Below are positions 1 to 7,978 of a stretch of 11,390 nt of DNA, one piece after another. The first letter of the stretch is position 1, and the number at the start of each line of letters is the position of its first letter. This DNA is from an uncultured Ruminococcus sp. GTDB lineage: Bacteria; Bacillota; Clostridia; Oscillospirales; Ruminococcaceae. Both the position numbers and the translations under genes were made by a program. The DNA lies in NCBI GenBank assembly GCA_945876405.1, contig CAMCOJ010000037.1, positions 1 through 11,390 of the forward strand, read 5' to 3'. A model generated the notes under the pieces. The model did not search any database. It was given only the letters and a program-made list of their open reading frames with translations, and was not told where the DNA came from.

Positions 1-230
1 ATATCTGGTTTTATACCGGTTATACTTTCGAAACTGATTTTTCCGGAAACGGAACCGCAGTGTGTGAGGAGACTGACAAACTTCTTTCTCTTATTGACGT
101 ACTGGTTGACGGCGAATTTATTGAAGAAAAGAAAAATCTTCGTCTTCATTTCAGAGGTTCGGAAAACCAGCGGATTATAGATGTTAAACAGAGTCTTTTA
201 TCAGGAAAGACAGTACTTATGGATATATAA
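1..230 (+). CDS. nrdG: Anaerobic ribonucleotide reductase activating protein, C-terminal part
   Basis: Only the last 75 codons are present. The gene runs in from the left edge, the first complete codon is at position 3, and the stop is TAA at 228-230. NrdG is a cytosolic radical-SAM Fe-S protein that uses S-adenosylmethionine to install the glycyl radical on the anaerobic class III ribonucleotide reductase NrdD. The visible peptide carries family signatures: an IWFYTGYTFE segment at the left edge, then DVLVDGEFIEEKKNLRLHFR (about residues 34-53 of the fragment), followed by GSENQRIIDV. The CxxxCxxC cluster motif expected near the N terminus lies outside the window and cannot be checked. By analogy with other anaerobes, nrdD is expected upstream. 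A hairpin terminator follows directly, so this gene ends its transcription unit. Identification rests on recognised motifs and is strong despite the truncation. Confidence 0.9.
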   Translation, partial: IWFYTGYTFETDFSGNGTAVCEETDKLLSLIDVLVDGEFIEEKKNLRLHFRGSENQRIIDVKQSLLSGKTVLMDI

Positions 231-232
231 AA

Positions 233-267
233 AGAAGGCTGTACGGCAACTTGCTGCACAGCCTTCT
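233..267 (+). terminator. Hairpin terminator behind nrdG (repeated family)
   Basis: A perfect 10-bp stem (233-242 AGAAGGCTGT with 258-267 ACAGCCTTCT) starts 3 nt after the nrdG stop. The 15-nt apical part can extend it after one A/C mismatch with C-G, G-U, G-C, C-G and A-U pairs closing an ACU triloop. The stem is preceded by an A-run but not followed by a clear T-run, so as an intrinsic terminator it is imperfect and may also act as a 3' end-protecting hairpin. A close relative lies behind icd at 11240-11276. Confidence 0.65.
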
Positions 268-279
268 GCAATATTCAGA

Positions 280-308
280 TTGTAAAAACACACAGGTTAT
301 GATATAAT
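280..308 (+). promoter_or_regulatory. Sigma-A-type promoter for the addB-addA-kinase operon
   Basis: The -35 box TTGTAA (280-285, four of six consensus bases) is separated by exactly 17 bp from a perfect -10 box TATAAT (303-308). Transcription would start near 314-316, giving an untranslated leader of about 110 nt before the addB start at 425. It lies just after the nrdG terminator hairpin, which supports a separate transcription unit. The start site is inferred from spacing. Confidence 0.65.
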
Positions 309-318
309 TATATTGCCT

Positions 319-389
319 TGCACATCCGATGACTGCGTCATCTCCGTGCAGATCGGCACCGGTAAACGCAATTTATTTATTGCGTTTAC
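319..389 (+). promoter_or_regulatory. Structured 5' leader of addB
   Basis: The leader contains several inverted repeats. GATGAC (328-333) pairs with GTCATC (337-342) around a TGC loop, and this hairpin is enclosed by TGCAC (319-323) with GTGCA (346-350). The GTGC of that outer strand can instead pair with GCAC at 356-359, and CCGAT (326-330) can pair with ATCGG (352-356), so alternative folds exist. A separate perfect 11-bp stem, 362-372 with 379-389 (GTAAACGCAAT and its complement, TTATTT loop), follows. No T-run follows it, so it is not an obvious attenuator. The SD GGGGTG sits at 414-419. I do not recognise a known riboswitch class. A regulatory role is inference from the folding potential alone. 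Confidence 0.4.
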
Positions 390-424
390 TATAAAAATAT
401 GAAATTGTAAAACGGGGTGAAAAA

Positions 425-3400
425 ATGGTTAATTTTATTCTTGGGGAGGCAGGCAGCGGAAAGTCCTCGGAGATTATTGAAAAGATCAGGGAGTATTCGG
501 AAAGTAAGAAGAAGATTTTTGTTATTGTTCCGGAGCAGTTTACTTTTGAGTATGAGCGCAAGATGTACCTGAAACTGGGAAGTGCTGTTTCAAACAGTAT
601 AAATGTTCTGAGTTTTACCCGCCTTGCCGGATTTATCTTTGATACCTTTGGAAACCGCTCCGGAGAATATGCTGATGATAATGTAAAAACTGCGGTTATG
701 TATCTGGCTATGAAGGAAATCCGGAAAAACAAGTCTATGCTTTACTATACCAGGCAGGCAGGTAACCGTTCATTTATAAAAGATGCTCTCGGGATTACGG
801 AGGATTTAAGACGGGCTGCGGTATCTCCTGAAAGATTTGCCTCACTTCTTAACGGAGCAGATGCAAAGATAAGGGACAAAGGATTTGATATTTCACTTAT
901 ATATTCAGCGTATGACAGGATTCTCACGGAAAAAGGATACCGTGACGGACTTTCTGATATTACTGAGGCTGCAGCTATTGCAAATATGAATGACTTTTTC
1001 GAAGAAAGTGTATTTTTCATAGACGAGTTTGACAGTTTCAGTCCTGATGAACTTGAGATGACAGACGTTGCAGTTTCAGAAGCAGCGGAAGTGTTTGTTT
1101 CGCTATGTACTCCTGAAACAGAGAAAAATGAATACTCTCTCTTTGCAACTGTAAATTCAACATATCTTAAGATAAAGGCTATTGCAGACAAATACAGCAT
1201 AAAGTGCAGTGAAACCATACTGGACAAACCAATGAGATTTAAAAATGCAGCTGTAGAGACTCTTAGCAGGACAGTTTTCGGAAAGAGAAGAGAAAAAATA
1301 TCATCTGAGGGATTTGTAAAAATAACAGAGGCCAGGGACTTTTATCAGGAGGCAGACTTTGTATGTTCATATATAAGATATCTTGTAAATACAAAAGGAT
1401 ACAGATTTGGTGAGATATCTGTCGCTTCAAGACAGCCGGAAGACTATGATGCGCTCCTTGGTGCAGCTATGGAGCGCTATGGGATTCCATATTTTTCGGA
1501 TACTGAAAAATCCGTTATGCACACATCTGTTGTACTTCTCATAAGATCACTTCTGGAACTTGCGGGCAGAAAGAAAACGGAAACAGATACTGTATTCAGG
1601 TATGCCAAAACAATGCTTACCCCGCTGACGATAGAGCAGATTTCGTCACTTGAAAATTTCTGTTTCAAGTGGAATGTGGAAGGTGTGCTCTGGGAGAGCA
1701 GTTTCACAGAAACAGAACTGGCAGGTTCTGTTGATAAAAAAGAACTTGAATATATGGAAGGCCTCAGAGCAGTTATTATTGATCCTGTACTTGAACTGCG
1801 TAAAAAATGCATGGACTGTACTGCCGCTGAAATGTGTCAGCTTATATACAGTTTTCTTGAGGAGCAGGAGATAACCAGGAGGATAAAAAAACTTATCTCA
1901 GTTTATAAGGATAACCAGGACACATACATGGCTTCGGAACTCAACAGACTCTGGGGCTGTATCGTGGATATATTCAGTACACTTTCAGATGTTCTTGGCG
2001 ATGAGAAAATGTCTTCCGAGGATTTCTGCGAGCTGTTTATTCTCATCCTGAAACAGAACAGATTTTTAAGTGCACCTCAGGAGCTGGATGCCGTGTCTGT
2101 TGTTTCTGCTGAAAAGGCGCGCCTTGAGGGACAGAAGGTTATTTTTGTTATGGGTGCAAACGAGGGGATACTCCCTTATGCTGTTAAACAGAGCGGGATG
2201 CTCAGTGATACTGACAGGCAGGCATTTGAAAAACTTGGAATTGATCTTGGAAAGGATACAAAGCGACTGCTTACAGATGAAAGGTTTACTGTATACCGTC
2301 TGTTTTCGTCAGTTTCAGAGCGGGTTATTGTAACATATCCGCTTTCGGATTCAGCAGGAGGAACAAGATATCCTTCATATATTCTTACGAGAACAAAAGG
2401 AATGTTTTCTGACGTCATTACAGACACAGCTTCTTCACACGATATAATTTTCTATTCTCCGACACCGCAGTCGGCTTACTATAACTATGTTCAGAACGGG
2501 GAACAGGATTCAGTTCTGTGTGCATCACTGAGGGAGGCTCTTAAGGAGGATCCGGTTTACAGTGAAAAGATAGAGTATCTCGAAATGCTTAAGCCTGATG
2601 CCGACCATCATGTTGAAGACAGCGTGCTTATGTCAAAACTCCTTGGAAACAGACTGACCGTTTCTGCTACTTCATTTGAAGAATATAATCTCTGTCACTT
2701 CAAATTTTTCTGTCATCATGCGCTCAGAATAGCTGCAAGGGGCAGAAAGGAAATGAATCTGATGGAGCTTGGAAACCTGGTTCATGCCTGTCTTGAAAAA
2801 ATATTTTCAGGCTGCAGCTCCAGAGAAGAGTTTCTTGCACTTACAGATGAAAAGATTACCGGTATGATAAAAGAAACCTCAAGCTGGTACAGAACTGAAA
2901 ATCTTGGCGGAAACTTCGGGAAAAATGCACGTCTCGATGCCGCTTTTGAAAAGTTTACAGAGGATACGCTTTCCCTTGTTGCACATCTGAAGGAGGAGCT
3001 TTCCGTTTCAAAGTTTGAACCGGTGAAATTTGAATTTGAACTCAGCGAGAAAAACGGGGTTGAACCTGTAAAGCTCACTTCCAGAGAAGGCGTTGAGATA
3101 ATTTTAAGAGGAAAGATTGACCGTGTTGATATTTATGAAGATAATGGTGAGAAATTTATCAGGGTAATCGACTATAAGACGGGCGAAAAGAAATTCAGTC
3201 TGGATAATATCATTTTTGGAATTGATATGCAGATGCTGCTGTATCTCTTTTCCGTCACAGGAAATTCAGGACCTTTCGGGCAGAGCATTCCGGCCGGTGT
3301 TCTCTATATGCCTTCAGGCAGGATTGCACTTGACAGAAAGAGAAACGACAGCAGGGACAAGCAGCTTTATCTTCAGAGCTTTTATCACATGACCGGTGTT

Positions 3401-3763
3401 GTTCTTAAAGAGCTTAAGGTTCTTGAGGCTATGGAGGAAAATATTGCAGGTGTGTATATCCCGGCGAAACTTAATAAAGCCGGGAAGGACGGGATACCTG
3501 AATTTAATAAATTGGTAAGTTCCTGTCTTTCACGGAAACAGTTTGAAAATCTGAAAGTACACACCTACAGACTGCTTGAAAAAATGGCTGATGATCTTTA
3601 CAGCGGAGATATTTCAGCTTCACCGCTTAACTACGACAAAAACAAAAATGTCTGCAGCTACTGTGATTACCGTGAGATATGCGGTAATTATCCTCGTATC
3701 CGTGAGCGCATTTTACCGGATGATCTTGAAGAAATTAAGGCTCAGCTGCTGAACGAGAAATAA
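425..3763 (+). CDS. addB: ATP-dependent helicase/nuclease AddB subunit
   Basis: AddB is the 1112-residue partner of AddA in the Firmicute double-strand-break resection enzyme, the functional counterpart of RecBCD. From family knowledge, AddB contributes one nuclease domain and Chi recognition but is not the motor. In the sequence: Walker A GEAGSGKS at residues 7-14; an IDEFDSFS segment near D200 in the Walker B region; and a C-terminal RecB-type nuclease domain with LGNLVHACLEKI, GKIDRVD and the catalytic VIDYKTG (D916, K918). Four cysteines for the Fe-S cluster are present: C757 plus the CX2CX5C group C1077, C1080 and C1086. The 320-residue spacing between the first and second equals what I recall for the B. 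subtilis protein (about 1166 residues). The ATG start has SD GGGGTG (414-419) five bases upstream and begins directly at the Walker A region, as expected. addA follows after 13 bp. Confidence 0.95.
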   Translation: MVNFILGEAGSGKSSEIIEKIREYSESKKKIFVIVPEQFTFEYERKMYLKLGSAVSNSINVLSFTRLAGFIFDTFGNRSGEYADDNVKTAVMYLAMKEIRKNKSMLYYTRQAGNRSFIKDALGITEDLRRAAVSPERFASLLNGADAKIRDKGFDISLIYSAYDRILTEKGYRDGLSDITEAAAIANMNDFFEESVFFIDEFDSFSPDELEMTDVAVSEAAEVFVSLCTPETEKNEYSLFATVNSTYLKIKAIADKYSIKCSETILDKPMRFKNAAVETLSRTVFGKRREKISSEGFVKITEARDFYQEADFVCSYIRYLVNTKGYRFGEISVASRQPEDYDALLGAAMERYGIPYFSDTEKSVMHTSVVLLIRSLLELAGRKKTETDTVFRYAKTMLTPLTIEQISSLENFCFKWNVEGVLWESSFTETELAGSVDKKELEYMEGLRAVIIDPVLELRKKCMDCTAAEMCQLIYSFLEEQEITRRIKKLISVYKDNQDTYMASELNRLWGCIVDIFSTLSDVLGDEKMSSEDFCELFILILKQNRFLSAPQELDAVSVVSAEKARLEGQKVIFVMGANEGILPYAVKQSGMLSDTDRQAFEKLGIDLGKDTKRLLTDERFTVYRLFSSVSERVIVTYPLSDSAGGTRYPSYILTRTKGMFSDVITDTASSHDIIFYSPTPQSAYYNYVQNGEQDSVLCASLREALKEDPVYSEKIEYLEMLKPDADHHVEDSVLMSKLLGNRLTVSATSFEEYNLCHFKFFCHHALRIAARGRKEMNLMELGNLVHACLEKIFSGCSSREEFLALTDEKITGMIKETSSWYRTENLGGNFGKNARLDAAFEKFTEDTLSLVAHLKEELSVSKFEPVKFEFELSEKNGVEPVKLTSREGVEIILRGKIDRVDIYEDNGEKFIRVIDYKTGEKKFSLDNIIFGIDMQMLLYLFSVTGNSGPFGQSIPAGVLYMPSGRIALDRKRNDSRDKQLYLQSFYHMTGVVLKELKVLEAMEENIAGVYIPAKLNKAGKDGIPEFNKLVSSCLSRKQFENLKVHTYRLLEKMADDLYSGDISASPLNYDKNKNVCSYCDYREICGNYPRIRERILPDDLEEIKAQLLNEK

Positions 3764-3776
3764 GGAGGGGGAAACT

Positions 3777-6700
3777 ATGGCCTGGACTAAGGAACAGGAA
3801 AATGCAATAAATGCAAGAGGCTGTTCGCTGCTTGTATCAGCGGCAGCGGGAAGCGGCAAGACGTCTGTACTTGTTGAGAGACTTGTCCGGATTCTTTCGG
3901 ACAGTGAAAACAGGGTGCCTGCTGACAGGATGATAGTTGTAACATTCACAAGGGATGCCGCAGCTGAAATGAAGCAGCGCCTTACAGCAGCCCTTGCCGG
4001 ACTTATCGAAAAAGATCCTGAAAATCACTGGCTCAATGAACAGCAGCTTTTGCTTCAGAGTGCAAAAATAGCTACGATACATTCATTCTGTTTTGAGCTT
4101 ATCCGTGACAATGTACAGGAGCTTGAACTGACCGGAAGTTTCAGAGTAATGGATGAAACCGAGTCTTCGGTTATGGTATCCGAAGCAATATCTGATCTGG
4201 TAACAGAGTATTATGAGAAACATCCGGAAATGATGAATTTCCTGTACGACCAGTTCTGCTTCAAGGATGACAGTGCGATAGAAAGGCTTATCTCTGATAT
4301 CTACAGATTTATCTGTTCTCTTCCTTACGGTATGGAATGGCTGAGGAAAATCTGCCGGGGATATTCACCTGAAGGAAACGCCTGTGACGAATTTCTCGGT
4401 GAATATTTCAGAGTGGCGGCAGCAAAAGCAGAAACTGCGGAGGAGCTTGCAGCCGAGTGTGTCAGCATTTCGGCAGAGGGTGATATAGGAGAAAAAGCGG
4501 TTGATCTGCTTGACAGTGAATATTTTGCAATTGAAAAGGCGAGGAGAATCCTTTCTGATGAGAGCAGAACGCCGGAAAAAAGAGCAGAAGAGTATGCATG
4601 TAACACTCCTTTGTTCGGCCGTCTGACAATGAGTAAAAGTGCAGACGCGGACATTGCTGAGAGAATAAAATCACTCCGTAAGGACTATAAGGCTATTGTA
4701 AATGAAGAGATTTCGTCCTGCCTTGAGATTGTGTCACATGCAAGGGAAGATATCGAAGTACACTTTAAGGTGCTTACAATACTTGAACAGATGATCCGTG
4801 AGCTTGATGAAAATCTCTGGAAAACCAAGGTGGAAAAAAGCTGTATAGGATTTTCAGATGCGGAAACTCTTACAGTAAAGCTCCTGTCATATATGGACGA
4901 CAGCGGAAAAACAGTAAAGTCCCGGCTTGCACATGATCTCTCCGATTACTACAAGGTAATCATGATAGATGAGTTTCAGGATACGAACAACAATCAGGAC
5001 CTTATTTTCAGGCTGCTTTCGCATGGCGGAAGTCCGGAACGTGCAGGTGACAATCTGTTTATGGTAGGTGACGTGAAACAGTCGATTTACCGTTTCAGAC
5101 TTGCTAATCCGAAGAATTTTATTGATAATATGGACAGTTCAGTGGAGTATGATGAAAACGGCAGCGGAGAAAATTCATATATAAGGCTTAACCGTAACTT
5201 CAGAAGCTCGAAGGACGTTATAGAGCTTGTAAACTTTGTTTTCCGATCGGTTATGAGTCGTGAGGTCGGTGAGATTGTTTACGACAGCGGAGAAGAACTT
5301 GTTCAGGGTGCATCGTTTACAGAAAGAGAAAGAAAAACGGAAGTTGCTGTTCTTGTTACCGGTACAGATGACAGTACAATTTCACAGGCGGCATATACTG
5401 CTGAAAAGATTGACAGCATGCTGAAAAACAAAGTTCAGGTTGACAACAGGGACGGAGTTTCAACAAGGGACTGTACGAAAAAAGATTTCTGTATACTTCT
5501 CAGAAGAAAAACAGATGCCGTTCTGTACATTGAGGAGCTGGCAAAACGGGGAATAACTGCATACAGCGAAGAAACAGCCGGATACCTCAGTTCACGGGAA
5601 ATTTCCGTACTTCTTAATCTTCTTCGTGTTGTTGACAATCCGCTTATCGACACTTCGCTTGCAGCAGTGCTCATGTCACCGATGTTTATGTTTACCGATG
5701 ACGAGATGGTGATTCTGAGGCTTGAAAACAGAAAAGGATATCTTTACAGCTCACTGTGCAGCATTGCGGAAAGTAAAAAATCCGAACAGGTTTCAGATGT
5801 GATGCTCGGAAAAATATCCAGAGTACTGGAGGTAATAAGTGAACTCAGAATGCAGTCTGCTTCAATGAGTCTTGTTGAACTGATACGTCATATATATGAC
5901 CGTACAGATTTCATTTCTGTTATACGCATGTATGAAGACGGGGAGAAGAAGAGAGCCAACCTCCGCGCACTTCTTGAGTACGCCGGTTCGTATCAGGAAT
6001 CTTCCGATGAGGGACTGGGCGGATTTTTAAGATATATTGACAGAACAGTCAGAATGAACGGGGATTTTAAACAGGGACAGACAGTGTCTGCCTCTGATGA
6101 TGTTGTTGTTATCAAGACGATTCACAAGTCAAAGGGACTTGAATTCCCGTTTGTATTTTTATGTGAGACTCAGGTTCAGTTTAACAGACAGGACAGTCTG
6201 AAAAATTTACAGCTCAATTTTGAAAGCGGCATAGGTTTCCGGCTTCAGAACAGGAGAGAGTTTAAGAGATTTACTACACTTCCGTTTGAAGTTATAAACA
6301 ACAGGAACAGAAATGATGCACTCAGTGAAGAGATGCGTCTGCTTTATGTTGCCCTTACAAGAGCAAGAGAGCAGCTGTTCATTCCGCTTGAACTTGGACC
6401 TTCACAGATAAAGAAACTGGGTTCATATGCAGTAAAAATCCATCAGTATCAGGGAATAACTCCAAAGATATCACGAAGTGCAAAGTCAATGCAGGACTGG
6501 CTTCTTATGTCACTGCTTACCCACAGAAACGGAAATCTGCTCAGGGAACTGAGCGGATATGACATGTTCTTTATTGAGGATACCGGCTTTGAAATAAACT
6601 TTACGGAAGTAAATGCGGCATCAGAAACAGCTGAGGAAGAAAAAACTTCAGACAGGGTTAAAGCTGAGCCGGATCCTGAGCTTACGGAAAAGATAAGAAA

Positions 6701-7379
6701 TATGTTCAGTGAAAGCCGGAGTAATTCGCGTAAAAAAGTTCAGGCAAAGTTTTCTGTTTCAGACATTTCAAAAGACCATGACAAATTCGGACTTGTACTT
6801 AAGAGACCTTCATTCGCTTCGGAAAAGCACGGAATGACGCCTTCTGAAAGAGGAACTGTTGTTCACAGTATTCTCCAGCACAGCGAATTTGCAAAGCTTG
6901 CGGAAAATCCTGAAGCAGAGATAAAGAGGGCTGCGGAATGCGGATTTATCACCAGGAGTCAGGCTGAGGAAACAGATGTTCAGCTCATAAGGAATTTTAT
7001 CTGTTCGGATATATTCCGCAGAGCATGTCTTTCACCCCGTGTTGAAAAGGAAAGGAAATTTCTTGTGAAAATATCTGACCTTAATCTTGACGGGGACAGA
7101 TTTTCTGAATATAACGATACGGACTGTATGGTCCAGGGGATAATAGATCTGTACTTTGAGGAGGACGACGGTATTGTCCTTGTTGATTACAAGACGGACA
7201 ATGTATCCGATATCTCGGTGCTTGCAGAAAACTACAGTACACAGCTTGAAATTTACAAAGCAGCGCTTGAGAGCATAGAGAACAAAAAAGTAAAGGCTAT
7301 GATTATTTATTCCCTTAAACTTGGCAGTTTTATTGAGGTTAAACAGGAGGAGCAGAATTGGGAAAACTATACTGTCTGA
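3777..7379 (+). CDS. addA: ATP-dependent helicase/nuclease AddA subunit
   Basis: AddA is the superfamily-1A (UvrD/RecB-like) 3'-5' helicase and second nuclease of AddAB. The complex unwinds and trims double-strand ends to leave a RecA-loadable 3' tail. At 1200 residues it is close to the usual 1200-1250. All helicase motifs are visible: Q-motif region TKEQENAI (4-11), Walker A AAAGSGKT (22-29), motif Ia VVTFTRDAAAEMK, Walker B/motif II MIDEFQDT (D398, E399), motif III VGDVKQSIYRFR (from about 430), motif IV LNRNFRSS, motif V IKTIHKSKGLEF (779-790) and motif VI RLLYVALTRARE (about 854-865). The C-terminal nuclease has GTVVHSILQH and the catalytic VDYKTD (D1137, K1139). The start is fixed by a very strong SD, GGAGGGG (3764-3770), directly after the addB stop, so the two are surely co-transcribed. 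Its last 22 bases overlap the next gene. Confidence 0.96.
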   Translation: MAWTKEQENAINARGCSLLVSAAAGSGKTSVLVERLVRILSDSENRVPADRMIVVTFTRDAAAEMKQRLTAALAGLIEKDPENHWLNEQQLLLQSAKIATIHSFCFELIRDNVQELELTGSFRVMDETESSVMVSEAISDLVTEYYEKHPEMMNFLYDQFCFKDDSAIERLISDIYRFICSLPYGMEWLRKICRGYSPEGNACDEFLGEYFRVAAAKAETAEELAAECVSISAEGDIGEKAVDLLDSEYFAIEKARRILSDESRTPEKRAEEYACNTPLFGRLTMSKSADADIAERIKSLRKDYKAIVNEEISSCLEIVSHAREDIEVHFKVLTILEQMIRELDENLWKTKVEKSCIGFSDAETLTVKLLSYMDDSGKTVKSRLAHDLSDYYKVIMIDEFQDTNNNQDLIFRLLSHGGSPERAGDNLFMVGDVKQSIYRFRLANPKNFIDNMDSSVEYDENGSGENSYIRLNRNFRSSKDVIELVNFVFRSVMSREVGEIVYDSGEELVQGASFTERERKTEVAVLVTGTDDSTISQAAYTAEKIDSMLKNKVQVDNRDGVSTRDCTKKDFCILLRRKTDAVLYIEELAKRGITAYSEETAGYLSSREISVLLNLLRVVDNPLIDTSLAAVLMSPMFMFTDDEMVILRLENRKGYLYSSLCSIAESKKSEQVSDVMLGKISRVLEVISELRMQSASMSLVELIRHIYDRTDFISVIRMYEDGEKKRANLRALLEYAGSYQESSDEGLGGFLRYIDRTVRMNGDFKQGQTVSASDDVVVIKTIHKSKGLEFPFVFLCETQVQFNRQDSLKNLQLNFESGIGFRLQNRREFKRFTTLPFEVINNRNRNDALSEEMRLLYVALTRAREQLFIPLELGPSQIKKLGSYAVKIHQYQGITPKISRSAKSMQDWLLMSLLTHRNGNLLRELSGYDMFFIEDTGFEINFTEVNAASETAEEEKTSDRVKAEPDPELTEKIRNMFSESRSNSRKKVQAKFSVSDISKDHDKFGLVLKRPSFASEKHGMTPSERGTVVHSILQHSEFAKLAENPEAEIKRAAECGFITRSQAEETDVQLIRNFICSDIFRRACLSPRVEKERKFLVKISDLNLDGDRFSEYNDTDCMVQGIIDLYFEEDDGIVLVDYKTDNVSDISVLAENYSTQLEIYKAALESIENKKVKAMIIYSLKLGSFIEVKQEEQNWENYTV
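7345..7350 (+). promoter_or_regulatory. Ribosome binding site that fixes a TTG start
   Basis: AGGAGG lies inside the 3' end of addA, seven bases before TTG at 7358. No ATG with comparable spacing exists, and starting at TTG puts the P-loop (GKSGSGKD) at the normal distance from the N terminus. The site therefore decides the start of the kinase gene. Confidence 0.8.
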
Positions 7380-7936
7380 TTGGAAAAAGCGGTTCGGGCA
7401 AGGATACTGCATTCGGTAATGTGATGAACAGAAAAATACCGTCCCTTTTTCCCGTTGTAACTTACACGACAAGACCAAGGAGGACAAATGAGACAGAGGG
7501 TGTGGAATATCACTTTGTCGATAACGAAAAACTTGCAGAACTTGAATCTGAAGGTAAGGTAATAGAAAAGAGAACATACCACACTGTACATGGAGACTGG
7601 ACATATTTTACCTGTGAAACAGATATATCAGTGGGAAATTATATCATGATAGGTACTCCTGATGTAGTAGACAGGCTTTATGAGAAATACGGCAGAGATG
7701 AGGTTGCTGTTATTTATCTGGAACTTGATGACGGAATCCGTCTTAAGAGATGCATCTCCCGTGAGTCCGAACAGAAAAATCCGAACTACAGCGAGGTATG
7801 CAGAAGATACCTTGCTGATGAGGCGGATTTTTACGAGGGAAGGGTGGAAAAATACACATGTCTCCACAGAATAGATTCATCACTTTTACCTGATGAAATT
7901 GCGGATCAAATCGAAAGAATAGTATGTAATTGTTGA
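7358..7936 (+). CDS. Guanylate kinase-like P-loop nucleotide kinase
   Basis: This is a 192-residue cytosolic kinase of the guanylate-kinase fold. Canonical Gmk converts GMP and ATP to GDP and ADP. Visible features: P-loop GKSGSGKD at residues 9-16, then VTYTTRPRR (34-42) with the paired arginines that hold the GMP phosphate, EGVEYHFV (47-54), VIEK with E70, and HGDWTYFT (78-85) where typical Gmk has HGNYYGT. The segment that normally reads like DIDWQGA is replaced by IMIGTPDVVD, and the P-loop has GKD where most Gmk have GKS or GKT. The lid region has conserved-looking arginines (RLKRCISRE, about 131-139). It starts with TTG inside addA (22-base overlap), which suggests translational coupling. 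Firmicutes usually carry gmk next to rpoZ, so this may be a second, diverged paralogue. A ribose-bisphosphokinase (PhnN-like) is a weaker alternative. Fold is confident, substrate is not. Confidence 0.75.
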   Translation: MGKLYCLIGKSGSGKDTAFGNVMNRKIPSLFPVVTYTTRPRRTNETEGVEYHFVDNEKLAELESEGKVIEKRTYHTVHGDWTYFTCETDISVGNYIMIGTPDVVDRLYEKYGRDEVAVIYLELDDGIRLKRCISRESEQKNPNYSEVCRRYLADEADFYEGRVEKYTCLHRIDSSLLPDEIADQIERIVCNC

Positions 7937-7962
7937 CAAACCACTGTATATAGTGGTAAAAT
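7933..7962 (+). promoter_or_regulatory. Strong promoter for acn-icd
   Basis: A perfect -35 box TTGACA (7933-7938) and a near-consensus -10 box TAAAAT (7957-7962) are separated by 18 bp. A TGG just before the -10 forms an extended -10 element. The -35 box overlaps the stop codon of the kinase gene (TGA 7934-7936), so the intergenic space is used very compactly. Transcription should begin near 7969, giving a leader of about 84 nt before the aconitase start. No terminator precedes it, so some read-through from addBA is likely. Confidence 0.75.
7940..7957 (+). promoter_or_regulatory. Palindromic operator candidate in the acn promoter spacer
   Basis: ACCACT (7940-7945) and AGTGGT (7952-7957) are perfect inverted 6-bp arms around GTATAT, so 16 of 18 bases are symmetric. 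The dyad fills the space between the -35 and -10 boxes, the classic position for a repressor that blocks RNA polymerase. The core, positions 7941-7956, matches 13 of 16 positions of the NrdR box consensus as I remember it (ACACWATATATWGTGT). NrdR normally binds two boxes in helical register and I see no second one, so the regulator is not assigned. Confidence 0.5.
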
Positions 7963-7978
7963 ATTAATGGTGTTATTA

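Noticed and set aside
329..394. Possible 21-codon leader peptide (ATG at 329, TAA at 392) before addB
   Set aside because: No SD precedes the ATG, the codons do not show a run of one amino acid as in attenuator peptides, and the region is better explained as structured RNA.
373..732. 119-codon minus-strand open frame at the addB 5' end
   Set aside because: It overlaps the addB Walker A region and the leader hairpin antisense. The composition is typical of a shadow frame and there is no plausible promoter or SD.
7032..7604. 190-codon open frame on the minus strand
   Set aside because: It spans the addA nuclease end and the start of the kinase, both with clear family motifs. Its translation has no recognisable motif and no ribosome binding site was found.
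425..7936. AddAB plus kinase as a phage-defence island
   Set aside because: Motifs and lengths are those of the housekeeping repair complex. No toxin, nuclease effector, integrase or transposase is visible, so a defence role beyond normal AddAB is unsupported.
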